A stretch of 64,000 nucleotides of DNA from Mya arenaria (GCF_026914265.1 NC_069125.1:6840117-6904116); one strand, 5' to 3'; counted from the stretch's first letter, positions 1 through 12,883 are shown. Notes: generated from the letters alone by a model not told the origin. Numbers and translations are program-made.

Positions 1-94
1 TGTATAACATTCACATGTAAAAAAGGAGAATTTGTTACGATCGTGTTCGTGTCAAATAAGAAAAAAAAAAAAAAAAGGCACCCCCTACCCCTTA

Positions 95-393
95 AAAAAA
101 CTTTATGCGAAAATCCATGGAAACCAGTCATATAAGACTGCTGACAAAAAATTAGAATGCAGATTTTTATATTTAAGCTCAAAAATGGATGTTTATGCAT
201 TATTCTTAAACCATAAGTAACTGTTTAAGCCATAAAACATTCATTTTCGAAACAGAAATATGAAAATTTGCGATCTGATCTTTTGTCAGCAGTGTTTTAT
301 CATTGGTTTGCTGATATTTACGCAAAAATTTGCTCCTTTAAAGACAACAAATAAAAAAGTTGTAAAAATGGTATATCTGTGATAGTGCAGCTT
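95..393. mobile_element. TTAA fold-back MITE, copy A (left end decayed)
   Basis: The stretch shares its order of blocks with four other copies in the window (20911, 27023, 42047, 48731): a block beginning GCGAAAATCCATGGAAACCAG, a central pair of blocks around TTTATGC and ATAAAACATT, and a right end GTTGTAAAAATGG then TCTGTGATAGTGCAGCTT. The right terminal repeat is intact, but the left one is lost in an A-rich run at 60-77. No transposase is encoded. Confidence 0.8.
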
Positions 394-1001
394 ACAAAAC
401 CCAAAGAACTAGGAAATTGAATTAAAAAACTTTTAAAACAGTATGTGAACACAGATAATTAATTATTTACAATCACCAATTTGCAATGAAACTTTATCAC
501 ATAAACTCCAACAACAAAATTTTCATATAAATTTGTTTTAAACCATCTTGCCAGACAAATTTCTACCCTTCTACTCAATTTTGACAAATAGTTATTGTAA
601 TGTTAACCATGGTGTGGGTAGATAGATCCGGGTATATGGATGTTTAAGTTACATTTTCAGCACCCGTGTGACTGATCTTCAAATACATTAAGTGATAGTG
701 CACGGTTGACAATATCTGCAAGCACTCATGTATTTAATTACTAGATACATTTTATCAAAATACTGGTTTTAACACAGTTTCAACATTAAACTGTATCAAA
801 GTGATACAAATTTGACGAAATAAGGAGAAAAAATTATGAACATATACAATGATAAGTGAGAGTTTATAATAATTATTGCAATACATGTTTTTCATAATGC
901 TTTAATGACATAGTCTTTTTATTTAAAAACAAAACAAAACATTAATTATAAGCAATACCAGATGAGCAGTTTATTAAGTGATGAAGTGCAGTCGGCAAAG
1001 T
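394..1001. other. Non-coding, nothing recognised
   Basis: AT-rich sequence with short poly-A/T runs. I see no exon with a splice context and no repeat structure. Confidence 0.6.
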
Positions 1002-1200
1002 AATACATGGCATGATATGAACAAAGAAATACATGTCATGATACGAACAAAGAAACACATGTCATGATACGAACAAAGAAACACATGTCATGATACAAAC
1101 AAATAAACACATGTCATGATACGAACAAAGAAACACATGTCATGATACGAACAAAGAAACACATGTCATGATACGAACAAAGAAACACATGTCAAGATAC
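1002..1200. repeat. 26-bp minisatellite, about 7 copies
   Basis: Direct head-to-tail copies of a unit reading GAACAAAGAAACACATGTCA followed by TGATAC. The first copies carry ATACATG in place of ACACATG and the last ends GTCAAGATAC. There are no spacers, so it is not a CRISPR-like array. Confidence 0.95.
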
Positions 1201-1463
1201 CGTGTGTAAAACATGTTCACTATCTATAGCACTGAAGCAAGCACTTGATAAAAAAGTCCTGTACTGTGCAACCGACCAGCCTCGGAAATAAACCCGAGGC
1301 GGCCTAGCTGTGCTCATATGCCAAGTGTAATAGCTCACAAAGTATGAATACTGAGCTGCATTCTCATATCAATTTTATCGAATACACATTGTACAATATA
1401 GATAATAAATTAATGATGTATACAGCATGAAGTCGACTGGTAGAATGACCACATATTATCTGC

Positions 1464-2239
1464 ACCTATATCATGTAATCCTCGTACAAGACTGACCAAT
1501 CAATACCTCTATATCATGTAATCCTCGTACAAGACTGACCAATCAATACCTCTATATCATGTAATCCTCGTACAAGACTGACCAATCAATACCTCTATAT
1601 CATGTAATCCTCGTACAAGACTGACCAATCAATACCTCTATATCATGTAATCCTCGTACAAGACTGACCAATCAATACCTCTATATCATGTAATCCTCGT
1701 ACAAGACTGACCAATCAATACCTCTATATCATGTAATCCTCGTACAAGACTGACCAATCAATACCTCTATATCATGTAATCCTCGTACAAGACTGACCAA
1801 TCAATTCCTCTATATCATGTAATCCTCGTACAAGACTGACCAATCAATACCTCTATATCATGTAATCCTCGTACAAGACTGACCAATCAATACCTCTATA
1901 TCATGTAATCATCGTACAAGACTGACCAATCAATACCTCTATATCATGTAATCCTCGTACAAGACTGACCAATCAATACCTCTATATCATGTAATCCTCG
2001 TACAAGACTGACCAATCAATACCTCTATAACATGTAATCCTCGTACAAGACTGACCAATCAATACCTCTATATCATGTAATCCTCGTACAAGACTGACCA
2101 ATCAATACCTCTATATCATGTAATCCTCGTACAAGACTGACCAATCAATACCTCTATATCATGTAATCCTCGTACAAGACTGACCAATCAATACCTCTAT
2201 ATCATGTAATCCTCGTACAAGACTGACCAATCAATACCT
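1464..2239. repeat. 43-bp minisatellite, about 18 near-identical copies
   Basis: The unit starts CTCTATATCATGTAATCCTC and continues GTACAAGACTGACCAATCAA TAC. Copies differ at only a handful of positions (for example ATCATCG at about 1909 and TATAACATG near 2027), so the array is young or homogenised. It is not open in any frame for long. Confidence 0.97.
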
Positions 2240-5200
2240 AACTGTAAAAACCCTCTTGTTTTGGATAGACAAATATTTCACGTTAAGAAACAAATGGAAC
2301 CAGTCTTTAGTTTACCTCAATGATAAGATAAGATTATTGAAAAAGGCAGATTTGATTAGGCAATTATGCATAATTATATATATGCTATATTAATCACATG
2401 CTAAATATACACACTTTAAACTGGGAAACTAATACCAGTATGTGCTATTTTTAAACGGAGACAGCAACAGTGACAGAATATTATTTCCATCATGTAAAGT
2501 TTATACCGGCCTTACACTAGCTCTAACAATTCTAGGCTTGTTTTAAGGAAATACCGTATTTACTGATTTTGGAACCATCTGGTGTCTAGTCCCTTTAATT
2601 GGTCAAAAGTCTTGGAAGACTTATACACGGATTATGTAATATAAGAGTTAATTTATCTGAAGTCCCAGATATTTACCATATGTTCTTATCAGTCTATTTA
2701 TTACAATGGAACATAAGAATACTTAGCTTTAATGTTACAAAATTACACTTTCATGTAAGTAAATAATATATTTGAATACACAAAATAAATTGTAATTGTC
2801 TTAAAATTTCAAGTGATGATTTCTAAAATGTTAAAGGTAAGTGTTTTGTTATTAAATAATGTAGCTGCAATGATGAATTTTTTTTACAAAGTCATATCAA
2901 TTCCTATCTATAAATAAGACCACTTCAGATAATCACCGGATTGTTAGTATTATCAATTATATTTGACTTACAAAATGGGAGAAACCTTCAAATATGCATT
3001 TGCTTAAGGTATATTTCTACATGTAATTCATATCTTAAGAAGCGATATAAAAGCCAATTCTAATCAACTATTGGACAATATTTGTAACATTGTAAAACCT
3101 TTAGACCCTTTTTTTTATTTTAATAATACAGTTAAGTTTAGGCGACTATAAATTAATTGCTAGATTTTCATCACTGCCTGCTGCCCCCTCTTTTTTCACT
3201 GCCACTTGTATTCTATTTACTCCAATAAAAAGGTTGAACTGGGGTCTGTATTTGGGTATCTGAGACCGGTTCTATCCTTGGAACGGTGTTGATGTAAACA
3301 TTCACATGTAAAAACGAAGAATTGTTACGATGCATGGTGTTTGTGGTTCGTCTGGAAACACATGTTTCTGGTCCCTTATGCAATATATAAGAAAGAGCAT
3401 CATCAGACCACATATTCTACAGTGAAACACGGTCAATCTTAAAAAAATAATAAGATGTTATAACCCGCCCCAGTAAAGATGCATTATTACTCCCAAATGG
3501 GATCTACATATTTAATACAATTGTTTTAATTTACCAAAAAAGAAAAAAAATGTCGAAAACAATGGTTCTTATAAAGGCTACTGTGTTTAATTTGAAAGAA
3601 ATATGCAGAAAACACGGATTTTCTACCTTATGAGACAATAGTATATGTTGATCACAGAAAATCTTTCAGCATTTACCAATCATTTACTGGGTATTTTTTT
3701 TTGCATTTTCAGCTATTAAATTCACGGTTATAAGCTTGTCATAAGTAATTAATATTTTCCATAAATGCATTATTTTGTAAGTAGTTGAAGGTTTATCACT
3801 CAAAATTAATGTTTGTTATAGATGTGTATGTATCGATTTTGAATAAGAGTGTCACATACTTTAAAAAAAAATGGATGAAAATCTAGCATTTAATTATTGT
3901 TGGCCTTAAGTTAGAATTAATATTGAATGTATCTATTACCCAAACTATCAAAATAACAATGGCCTCACATAATTCTTGTGGTCAGTTTCATTAAACATTA
4001 ATGAACTGGCATTGATAGATTTCCAATTACCTTCAAATGTCAATAATTTGAATGAAACTGACTTTCACATGAATTTATACTAGAATATTATTAGCTTAAA
4101 TTTCTATTTGAATTGTATAATGTAATAGATTTATCAATGTTACTTAATAATTACTTATTTAGCAGTCATTGAAATTAGACTTTCAGATGAACAAGCCCGA
4201 ATTCTTATACTATTGCTTGGCATCAAACTTTTGAACAAGCCATGCTATATAAAATTCAGAATTTGAGCAAGCCCAAAAGACATTTTACCAGTGCAGGGCT
4301 TGCGGGCTTGTGTTAATTTCGACCACTGATTTAGCAGTAGGATTTGAAAAACAATTTCATTAACTATGATGGTAAGAATATCATTTAATTGTTAAACATC
4401 AATATTCAGTTTTAAATTAATCCAATAATTATGCATTCGTTTGCAAACATATGTTTGCTTTTGCAAACTGCATTGTAATAAATACCTCATAATTTGATGA
4501 AATGAAGAAATTAAACAATATATTTAAGTTCTATGCATGACGCATGACAATAAAATTATATAGTATTTTTTTTATTTATTTTTTTACTTCAGTTTTCAGA
4601 AATGTAAAAAGCTCTAAACATTTCATAAATACTGAGTACTTAAAAATGTTATTGGCAGTAGTTTTTATGTGAAAGCCGAATACAACAGTTTTGGTGAATA
4701 GTTTTTTATGCAATTTGTAATTAACAGTTTGCTTTTCAACAATAGTGCGATCTGCAAAAAACAGGCCACTGGGGAAAATAATGTTTTATAATAATATGTG
4801 CTTTTTTCAACATGCTATAAACTTAACATGACAGTGGTTAAATAGTTACTTTCAATTCAAGAGATAATAAAGATTATAAGTATCTATCAAGTGTTTCTGG
4901 TACAGATAGAAAAATCCGATCCGAGGGAACGTGCGTAATGCGGTAACGAGGCTTGCATTTTTTCGATCCGGACTGGAAAAACATGATTGATATTTTTTCT
5001 TGCATACATGTACCTTAAATTATGAACTTGTGTCAATATTGACGTAGAAATCACACTTTTGTACGTTTCACCAAAAAGGGCGTGTGACGTTGTGTACTGA
5101 CTTCATAAAGTGCAGAAAGTTTAAATCTCTATTGACATCAAATAGTTCCTCTAAAATTGCGCTTTTACAATTATTTATTTTCAATTTAAATTAAAAGTAT

Positions 5201-5556
5201 TGCATACTTATATTTTTGATTGCGCTTTATTGAAATTGCATAATATACTTTTCATAAACGATACAATAAAAGAAATAAGAAGTGGCACGTTGTTGTGCGT
5301 GACTCATCTTACATGGGGGTGTAAGAAGGATTTTTCCAGCTCCAGTCACATGACCGGAAACACACGTCCTGTATGCAAGAAAAAAATAATGTAACATTTA
5401 AAACAACAGCGTGGTGAATCTTTCGTTTTGTCATTTTCATTTGTGGCCTGATTTATTAAGGTTTGACATCACATATAATAAATTTATTACAAATTTTTTT
5501 TTGCCTTTAGAACAAAAATTAAACCTTAATGTAAACATCTAGTACTTCTTTTTCAG
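2240..5556. other. Non-coding region upstream of the GT31 exon
   Basis: Mostly AT-rich unique-looking sequence. 3294-3345 resembles bases 1-50 of the window (both contain AACATTCACATGTAAAA followed by a GAATT.GTTACGAT block), so a small dispersed repeat is present twice. 2580-2603 (CTGGTGTCTAGTCCCTTTAA) resembles the right terminus of the TIR element at 28147-28633. The 5' exon(s) of the GT31 gene should lie here or further left, but I could not identify one. Confidence 0.5.
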
Positions 5557-6672
5557 AGATTCCAGGCTATTCAAAAAACAATCCGAAGAAAGGCACTGTT
5601 CAACTTTAACAGAAAGTTAACATTTATTTCTTTCCCATGTATCCTCATACTTTTCCTGGTCACAACTTTTCTACAAGAAGAGAACACAGCCTTTGTTTCC
5701 AGTTTAAAGAAAAACCTGGCAACCTATAAATATTACAAGTTTAACTGGAACAAAGTTAATATTATTACGACAAATTTTACTATCAAAGGTGAACAAGTGT
5801 GTGCAAATGAAGTTCCGTTTCTACTAATTATAGTTCCAAGCATGCCGGCTGATAGGTCAGAACGTAACAGCATTAGAAACACCTATGGATCCTATTCAAA
5901 AGTACATGGGAGACCAAATGCAAAAAAACAGACTGGTTCTTTCAAAGATGGCTACATACAACTCATTTTCATGATGGGAAAAGCTGAAGAAAAAAATACA
6001 GATATAATGCTGAAGAAGGAAAGTGATCTGTACGGTGATATTGTGCAGGCTGATTTTGAAGAATCATATCCTAACTTGACTCTAAAAATCCTCAGTGCAT
6101 TAAAGTGGATGATGCAGTTTTGTAAAAAGGCAAAGTTTGTTCTTAAAATCGATGAGGATGCTTTTGTAAATATTCCGTTACTGGTGAAGTTCTTGAAAAG
6201 CAATCCGCCTGAAAGAAAGGGCACCGTCTACGGACATATTTATTCCAACAGTAGTCCAGTTCAAAGAAGAGGAAGGTGGAAAGTTCCTTTTGAAAGCTAC
6301 CCACTGGACTATTATCCAAGCTACGCCGCTGGAAACTCATATGTCTTATCAGGAAATATCATCCAAAACCTAGTTACACACTCAGAATATTTTCCATATA
6401 TTCCCATTGAAGACGCATTTATCACTGGAATACTCATTAATTCTATAGGTGCCAAACACTTAAACAATTTTGGTTTTACATACTGGCTACAAAAGCAACA
6501 ACAGCCGTGTCAGTTTGTTAAGGAAAGAAGAATTACAGCTAACAAGGTTACAGATTCGCTTAAGGACGAGTACTGGGATGCTTGCAATAATTTTACTAAA
6601 TTCTGTTCATTTTCTGATTACAAAAACAAGAGACTGGAAACTAGAAAGAAACACCATATTGCTGTAAAGTGA
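5557..6672 (+). CDS. Beta-1,3-galactosyltransferase-like (GT31), last coding exon
   Basis: GT31 enzymes transfer a sugar (often galactose or N-acetylglucosamine) in a beta-1,3 linkage onto glycan chains in the Golgi lumen as type II membrane proteins. The exon follows a clear acceptor (CTTCTTTTTCAG, ending at 5556) and stays open for 371 codons to the stop at 6672. It encodes a short basic cytosolic tail (RFQAIQKTIRRKALF), one hydrophobic anchor at residues about 24-43, a stem, then the GT31 signatures: RSERNSIRNTYG (about 100-111), YGDIVQADFEESY, NLTLK, the metal-binding DxD as DED in KIDEDAF (199-201), YAAGNSYVLSG and the EDAFITG block (about 285). The start methionine is not in this exon; the GTG at 5797 is internal, not a start. 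Upstream exon(s) are missing from my model. The exact acceptor and donor sugars cannot be read from the sequence; family assignment is firm, subfamily is not. Confidence 0.93.
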   Translation, partial: RFQAIQKTIRRKALFNFNRKLTFISFPCILILFLVTTFLQEENTAFVSSLKKNLATYKYYKFNWNKVNIITTNFTIKGEQVCANEVPFLLIIVPSMPADRSERNSIRNTYGSYSKVHGRPNAKKQTGSFKDGYIQLIFMMGKAEEKNTDIMLKKESDLYGDIVQADFEESYPNLTLKILSALKWMMQFCKKAKFVLKIDEDAFVNIPLLVKFLKSNPPERKGTVYGHIYSNSSPVQRRGRWKVPFESYPLDYYPSYAAGNSYVLSGNIIQNLVTHSEYFPYIPIEDAFITGILINSIGAKHLNNFGFTYWLQKQQQPCQFVKERRITANKVTDSLKDEYWDACNNFTKFCSFSDYKNKRLETRKKHHIAVK

Positions 6673-6841
6673 AGGCTAAAGTCTTTTTTTCAGTCAAACA
6701 AGGGCCTGAGTGCTCAATTATTACCAAAGCCAGTTTTTTGCCTTGTTAGAAATATGCAATTATTACCAAAGCCAGAGTTTTTTGCCTTTTTGGAAACATG
6801 TGTACATACGTATTGTATATGTAAACATGTGTACCAATAAA
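6673..6841 (+). other. 3' UTR of the GT31 gene with AATAAA signal
   Basis: AATAAA lies at 6836-6841, about 165 bases after the stop codon, so the transcript probably ends near 6860. Within the UTR a block containing CAATTATTACCAAAGCCAG and TTTTTTGCCTT is tandemly duplicated (6715-6790). Confidence 0.7.
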
Positions 6842-9075
6842 TAATTAATATCTTTACATTTTTTTTAGTTATAGTTAAGTTAAATGTTTTTTCACAGAAA
6901 TGCCAACAACAACACCAAGGTTAAGGTACAAAAACACCAACTCATTTTCTTCGATTATAAACAGAAAAATCTAAATACAAGAATATATATCGCAAAATGT
7001 AAGATCTTTATTTTGCAAAACAAATGAACAAATTGTAGAAGTTTTTTTAATTTCATTTATAGTTACACTATAAAATACATTTAAAAAATAATTTTATGCA
7101 TAATTTTATATCTGTTACTATGAAAATAAATTCCGTCCTCTAAAAATGTTTGAGTCACATCCTGGGATTCAGGATACGAAATGCCAAATGACAATGTAGG
7201 TCAGTTTAGGACAATGTAGATCATTGCAACAACGTCTAAATATAGTTGTCTACTGGCGTGTTTTTCTACTGAAGTTGTCAGCAAAATTCAATTGTTCAAA
7301 TAAACAGTTTACAATCAGTGGCAGGATTCTCAATAAGTTTAAGTTAAACCGTCTCAAATAGGAAAAGTAACTGACCAGCTCCTACTTATTTTTTTATATT
7401 TTTCCATTTTTTTTATTATTTTTTTTAAAAGGCCTATTATTGCCACTTGAACCATCCATTTTGGCTGACATCTTGTGAACAATGCAGAGGTCATCTCCAT
7501 TCTTTATAATACATAAATTGTCAAGAAGTTGGTTGAAATTGGTTTTAAATGTGTCAATTTATTTCCAACGCATTAAAAATTTATTTCCAACGCATTAAAA
7601 TCTGGGCTTTGTAGACAAGAGAAGATGTGTTATTTGTTTTATACAATCATAATTATGGTTTATTACAACCTATGTTTATATTGTGTTTTTGGTTATTTTC
7701 TACATTACATATAAATTTTCATGACCGCTGCGTGATTGAAATGATTATCTTCAGAGAACCTTCAAATTATGGCCAAATTCTTAAAATACACTACAAATGT
7801 AAATGAGTAAGTTCGATGCGCGCCCAGACCGATTGAGGTTCCAAACTTTTAGAAGCCCTGAGAGCATCTGCCCATCTCGATTTTCATTCTGAACCTTTTC
7901 ACCCATTGTGGTCTGTATTATTGGTTTGACATCGGGAAGTTTGAGTTGTACGATTTGGAAAAATATGGGATATTTGTTTGCACATATGCCCCGATATTGA
8001 AATATAATGTACAGTCACATGTTGAAAAGCAGAGTCTAGGATTGGATGTATATAATTATAAATTAGGTAAAAATATTCTTATTAATTTATAGTACTAAGA
8101 CATGATATGGATGATAAAAATGAATAATACCACACATCATATTACCTAAATCACTTTTATATTATCATGGACCTATAAACAATGTTTATAGGTCCGTGAT
8201 ATTATGTAATAATGTTTCAATGTCAAATGCCCAATCGTGAAAGTGTACAGGAACATATAACTATTATATATTTCCATGACAAAAATGCATATTTATAACA
8301 GAAATAAAATCAAAATAAATAAAGTTACCGTTTGTCTTCACTCCAGTGCAAGCTGACAATCAATGAATCATGCATACAACTGCTGACGAAAGGCAAGGCT
8401 AAACTAGATTTACATTATAATATCATGGACTTGTCATTCATACATGTATGTGTTTGTCCCTGATTATATATATATAAACAAAATCAAAATCAAATAATAA
8501 TAATAATATAAAGTTAATTGTAAAACCAGACAGCAAAACGAATAATTTACCTGTATTAAAGACTTATATTTACAATGTAAATGTCCATCGTGTACATGTA
8601 TACAGTACAGTGTACATGCAATCCAAAGTGAAAGTAGAACAACCCTCACCTTGATTTCCTTACAGAGAGGTTATGCTGAACAAAACAGGCCTTCTGTGGC
8701 GTTTCTTATGTAAAATTTTGATGTGCTTTACTGTACTGATTTAGTAATGTTGGCGTTATAAGTTTGAGAGATTTCAATAACAAATATTGGCCTTGTTTCT
8801 GGACAGCAAACAAGACGGAAGCAGACAATACCTTTCGGCAAAGAGCACAGTACACAGTTTACGTTGTACCAATTCCTATTTAACCATTTCTGGAAATTGT
8901 GATGTCATTTAGTTTAAACATATTTATTTATATTTAAAAAATAACAGTACAGAAATAATGAGATGAAATGGATTGGAAAACAAGCAATGTAATAGCTTAT
9001 ACTAATTCCTTTCCATGTATTGCTCAGTGTACAGTTACGAATTGCATAGAAAGTCATTGTATGATGTGTACCGTA
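6842..9075. other. Non-coding; hairpin at 8164-8200
   Basis: AT-rich. At 7568-7600 a short block (ATTTATTTCCAACGCATTAAA) is duplicated in tandem. At 8164-8200 an 18-base arm (ATCATGGACCTATAAACA) faces its inverted partner with one mismatch and a one-base loop, a strong hairpin. No coding exon is recognised. Confidence 0.6.
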
Positions 9076-9200
9076 TGTAGTCCAAATAATTGTACGTTGA
9101 CGGATTTTTTTTTTAGATTTTTGATATGGCAAATCCTTCACGTAGTTAGAGATTGGAATAATCCCGTAAAACACGTCTATTATTTTAGACTAGTACAGTA
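9076..9200 (-). repeat. Dispersed repeat, intact copy (second copy split at 32.3/32.9 kb)
   Basis: Read on the minus strand this contains AGTCTAAAATAATAGACGTG, then CGGGATTATTCCAATC, then TACGTGAAGGAT...CCATATCAAAAATC, then GTCAACGTACAATTATTTGG. The same blocks occur on the plus strand near 32258-32305 and 32893-32965, where they are separated by nearly 600 bases. Confidence 0.8.
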
Positions 9201-9326
9201 TGATGAAAATATTATTATAATAACTGTTTTTTTGTTGTTGTTTTTTAATTTAACCTGAATGTTTTGGAATAATAATAGTAAAATAAACCTTTAAAACCGC
9301 AAGCGATCGATACACTAATGGGGTCG

Positions 9327-9533
9327 CAGGCGCGTAGCTAGTGCCAATTTGGGATTACGCAGATCGAAATTTGTTCATTGACGGACAGCATATTAAGCGC
9401 TTCACCCCTTACCCTCATTCGGTATTATTTCAAATTCGGGGGGGGGGGGTGGATGACAAAAAATCGACCTATTAAAATTTCATTACGCAACAGCGTATGT
9501 GCGTACAGTCAGCTACGCGCCTGGGTCGACTGT
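9327..9533. mobile_element. 207-bp TIR element with 5-bp target duplication
   Basis: The termini CAGGCGCGTAGCT and AGCTACGCGCCTG are perfect inverted repeats. GGTCG occurs directly outside both ends (9322-9326 and 9534-9538), consistent with a 5-bp target site duplication. The interior is non-coding and carries a poly-G tract, so it is a non-autonomous element. Confidence 0.75.
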
Positions 9534-9578
9534 TATAGGCATCACAACGCTTTGATGCTACAATGAATCGCTTGACTT

Positions 9579-12300
9579 TTAGAAACAAGCTTGAATTGGC
9601 ATCAATGGTAAGGCGATCATTACTGAAAGAAAACGGTCACCCATTAATTGATACCTTGAACACTGAGTGAAATAATGTGACACAGTTTCAACGGCACCAC
9701 AAATACAAAGGGGAGAAGGGATAATATTTCTTCTGAGAAGGTTATAATTTAATGAGCTACATCCTAATCGCAGACGAGCGTGATTAATTTGATGTTGTCT
9801 GTTTCCTACATTATACATGAGTTGGGATTTCTTTGATTTCGTGTTAAGTTGTGATCTAAACGCTGGGAGTAGGTACATGTATGTCTGATCTTCAGGAAGT
9901 GAATTCATCTGGCGAATAGTCAGAGGCAGAATGGAAGTAGCATAGGCTTGAGTGTTACAAGGGATGACTGGAACATCTGAGCGATTTCGTAGGGCACATG
10001 GCTGAGCTCTCGGCTGAGGAATAATATTTTTTAAATACTCTGTAAAAAGTCCATTTTTCATTTTAAAGAACAGAATGAGGCGATATGTTTGCGTATCCTT
10101 TTCGCCAGCGTATCACAGTTAATGTCAGCCATACGTCGCTCGAGCAATACCAGAAATTTGGTTGCACCTGCCGGGTTACAATTCTAGCCGCCTCGATCGT
10201 GTTGGACAGCTTCGATGTATTTTTTAAATTCATCACTATAACTGTCCCAGAATAAACATCGGTATTCACGAGTAAAGATTTAATAAAAGTGTTATACATT
10301 TTATCTAAGGCTGCACGGGAAATTTCAAACATTAATATCCTAAGAATACCAATTCTCTGCCATGCTTTGTTGATACTTGAAGATGTATGAGATTGCCATT
10401 TGCCATCTGAAGAGACTGAGTTTACCCCAAGCTGTTTATGAGTGCTGATTTGAGATATCGGAACGCTGTTGAGATAAAATACTTTTTCCCTTCATTTAAG
10501 GCTTTGCTGACGTATTTGTAAAAGAAATTTAACTGGTTCACGCTAGAATCACATTTGTTGAAACCAGATTGGAAGGATGTAAGTGTTATGTTCGTGATGA
10601 CGAAGTATTTGTGGATGCAGCACCCCAAGATTTTTTCAATACAACTTAGAAGTGATATTGGTCTACATATTTATGAAAATGGGGCAGACGTTCACCAACT
10701 TCCAGAAAAAGGGAAAGTAGAGTTTGACAACAACTTGTTAAAATAATTCGAGAGAGATACAGCAAGTTCGTCTTTGCCATATTTGATAACTATAGGACTT
10801 ATTGAGTCAGGACCAGTGGCTCTACTAGGATCAGTACAGGAAATTGTATCTTGTCTGGAATATTTATGAAACGAAAGTGGATTGAACGTTCTCAACTGTA
10901 AAAAGAGGATGCAGCTAGGTTTCTAAGGTTGATCGTTTGATAAAGTAAGAGTTTAGAAGGTCTGCCTTTTCTTCATCGGACTCTGCCTTAGTTTTTCCAT
11001 CAATAAGAGTTGCGTTTGGTGAAAATGTTTGGTTTTTGAGCAAGTTGTTTGGCTAATTTGAACCATAATCTAGTTGTCATGTTATCATAGTTAATTTTGT
11101 TGATTAGTTTATGTTCGTATTCCTGTTGATTTTTTTTTCGAATTATGTTTGTTGTTTCGTTGCGATAGTTTCTAAATTGTTCCCAAGTCAGTCAGTGCAT
11201 TGTTTGAAAGTTTAGCTTTTCGGTGTAATTTGTTATCTCTTTGTTTATCCAAGGGACATCGCTTGTACGAATAAATACGTTTTTATTTGGAACGCTCTCA
11301 GAGGCTGACTTTAAGATTGAATGAACGATTGTGTCTGCGGTAGCATCTAGATTTTGATTGTTTTCAATGAACGACCAGTCGATGGATCTGTTATTATCAT
11401 TATATTTTACACATAACCATATTGTTATATAACCATAGTTGGCGCTGAAAGTGAGTTTGCTTAGTTTTTGTGAATTTCAAGACAGCAACAGTCGGACAGT
11501 GAAGCCGTACAAGATTTGGAACAAAAAGATCTGCGACGAACCTTGACAGAACTTTATTGGAGTGTTTAATGAACATGAGGTCAATAAGTAAACTAGAGTG
11601 CTCGGTGAAGTGAGTTGGTGAGTTAATGAGCTGTTCAGAATTTAAGGAGTCTTTAGTTTACACATTTTATTTGACGGGTTCAGGCTTATGTTTGTATTAA
11701 AATCGCCTGCTACAAGTATGTTGTCAATATGCTGGTTGAAAGCGTGGTCTAGTGAATGTTCCATGTTAAGCTAATGCGTGTTGTTTGAGCTTGGAGATCG
11801 ACAGATTCCATCCAAAATTAAATTGCGCTGGCATACATGTATTTTAAACAAAACCGCTTCGACACCATTCACTTCAAGATAGTTTCGTTGAATTGCATAC
11901 AGAGTATTTCGGAGATAAATTGCGATACCACCAAGACGATCATTTCTGTCATTACGAAATGTTTTTTTTTTAAATTTGGGAGTTCCACATCTTCGTCTGA
12001 AATTTAATTTGACAACCATGTTTCAGTAAGAACAAGAATATCGTACGGTTGGGCTTCTACTGTTAGAATGTCATGTTTTGGTTTCAGACTTTGTATGTTC
12101 AGGGTCATGATGCTCAGACCACTATTGGTTAGTGCTGCATATGAATCGAATGAGGAGTTCAAGATATCAGAGTTTGTCGAAGGAGAAGGATTAAGCTCAA
12201 TATGTCGCCCGATCTGCTGATAAGCAGTGGGTTGCTGTACAAGAAAACAAGAACAGCGTACAATAATGAAGCCAGGGATCCTACAAATTGGCAAATACAT
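9579..12300 (-). mobile_element. Degenerate non-LTR retrotransposon (LINE), broken ORF
   Basis: Minus-strand open fragments line up in LINE order. 12004-12300: start of an AP-like endonuclease domain (LSIMTLNIQSL, then DILVLTETWLS). 11771-12019: further endonuclease (DRLGGIAIYLRN). 10692-10895: reverse transcriptase N-part (SRATGPDSISPIVIK). 10422-10628: fingers/palm motif (FQSGFNKCDSSVNQL). 10063-10332: thumb-like motif (ISRAALDKMYNTFIKSL, EAARIVT). 9579-10061: C-terminal region ending in a CxC...HYFTQC zinc-binding-like motif typical of jockey/CR1-related elements. Stops and frameshifts separate the fragments, and I could not find the catalytic YADD/FADD motif. The element is dead. Clade assignment is tentative. 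Confidence 0.88.
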
Positions 12301-12627
12301 TTGAAATACTATTTGAAATTAGCATAAAGAAGGTTGGTCGGTAAAACCATAATCTGTCGTCAGCTGAAATAGGAGGGGCGTCTGATTACCTAACAATATC
12401 GCACCAAAAGTAAATCGATGATCCCCAAGGACAGTATGTGTGACAAAACAACAATATGAAGAAAAGAAAAATAATTTAAAAAAACATGTCCACGCCAAAA
12501 GTGTTGATATATCTGGAGGTTAAATAGAAAACTTAACTTACGGCTATTTAGGGAGCTCACCAACAATTCACATAATATCGCCAGATAAGATGCCACTTTA
12601 TTAAGTTTTGTTAACAATGGACAAATT
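12301..12627. other. Non-coding between LINE and TIR element
   Basis: No feature recognised; it may include the 5' end of the LINE. Confidence 0.4.
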
Positions 12628-12883
12628 GATCAGAACTTTATCAAAGTTAACAACGTTGATAACGTCATCGGTGCTAAGCATTGCTAACAGTTAAATCGTA
12701 ACTGCTCTGGACATTTAATACAATTGTTATCTGCTGTATTTCTAACAAGATTTGAGAAAAATATTTCGGCTGTATTTGTTTATATTTAAATATGCGAGCG
12801 CATTATGACATATTTCACGATTGAAAGGTATCAACGATGCAGTTAATCGCGTTGTTAACATTAACAAAGTTCTGAACGGAGAC
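12628..12883. mobile_element. Small TIR element (about 255 bp)
   Basis: The left arm TCAGAACTTTATCAAAGTTA then ACAACG (12630 on) is inverted at the right as CGTTGTTAACATTAACAAAG then TTCTGA (to about 12875). The interior lacks coding capacity. Exact ends and target duplication are unclear. Confidence 0.6.

Noticed and set aside
1464-2239. CRISPR-like array of direct repeats
   Set aside because: There are no unique spacers between units, and the genome is eukaryotic. It is a minisatellite.
5797-5799. GTG as the start of the GT31 protein
   Set aside because: The frame is open upstream to the acceptor at 5556 and encodes the expected cytosolic tail and membrane anchor.
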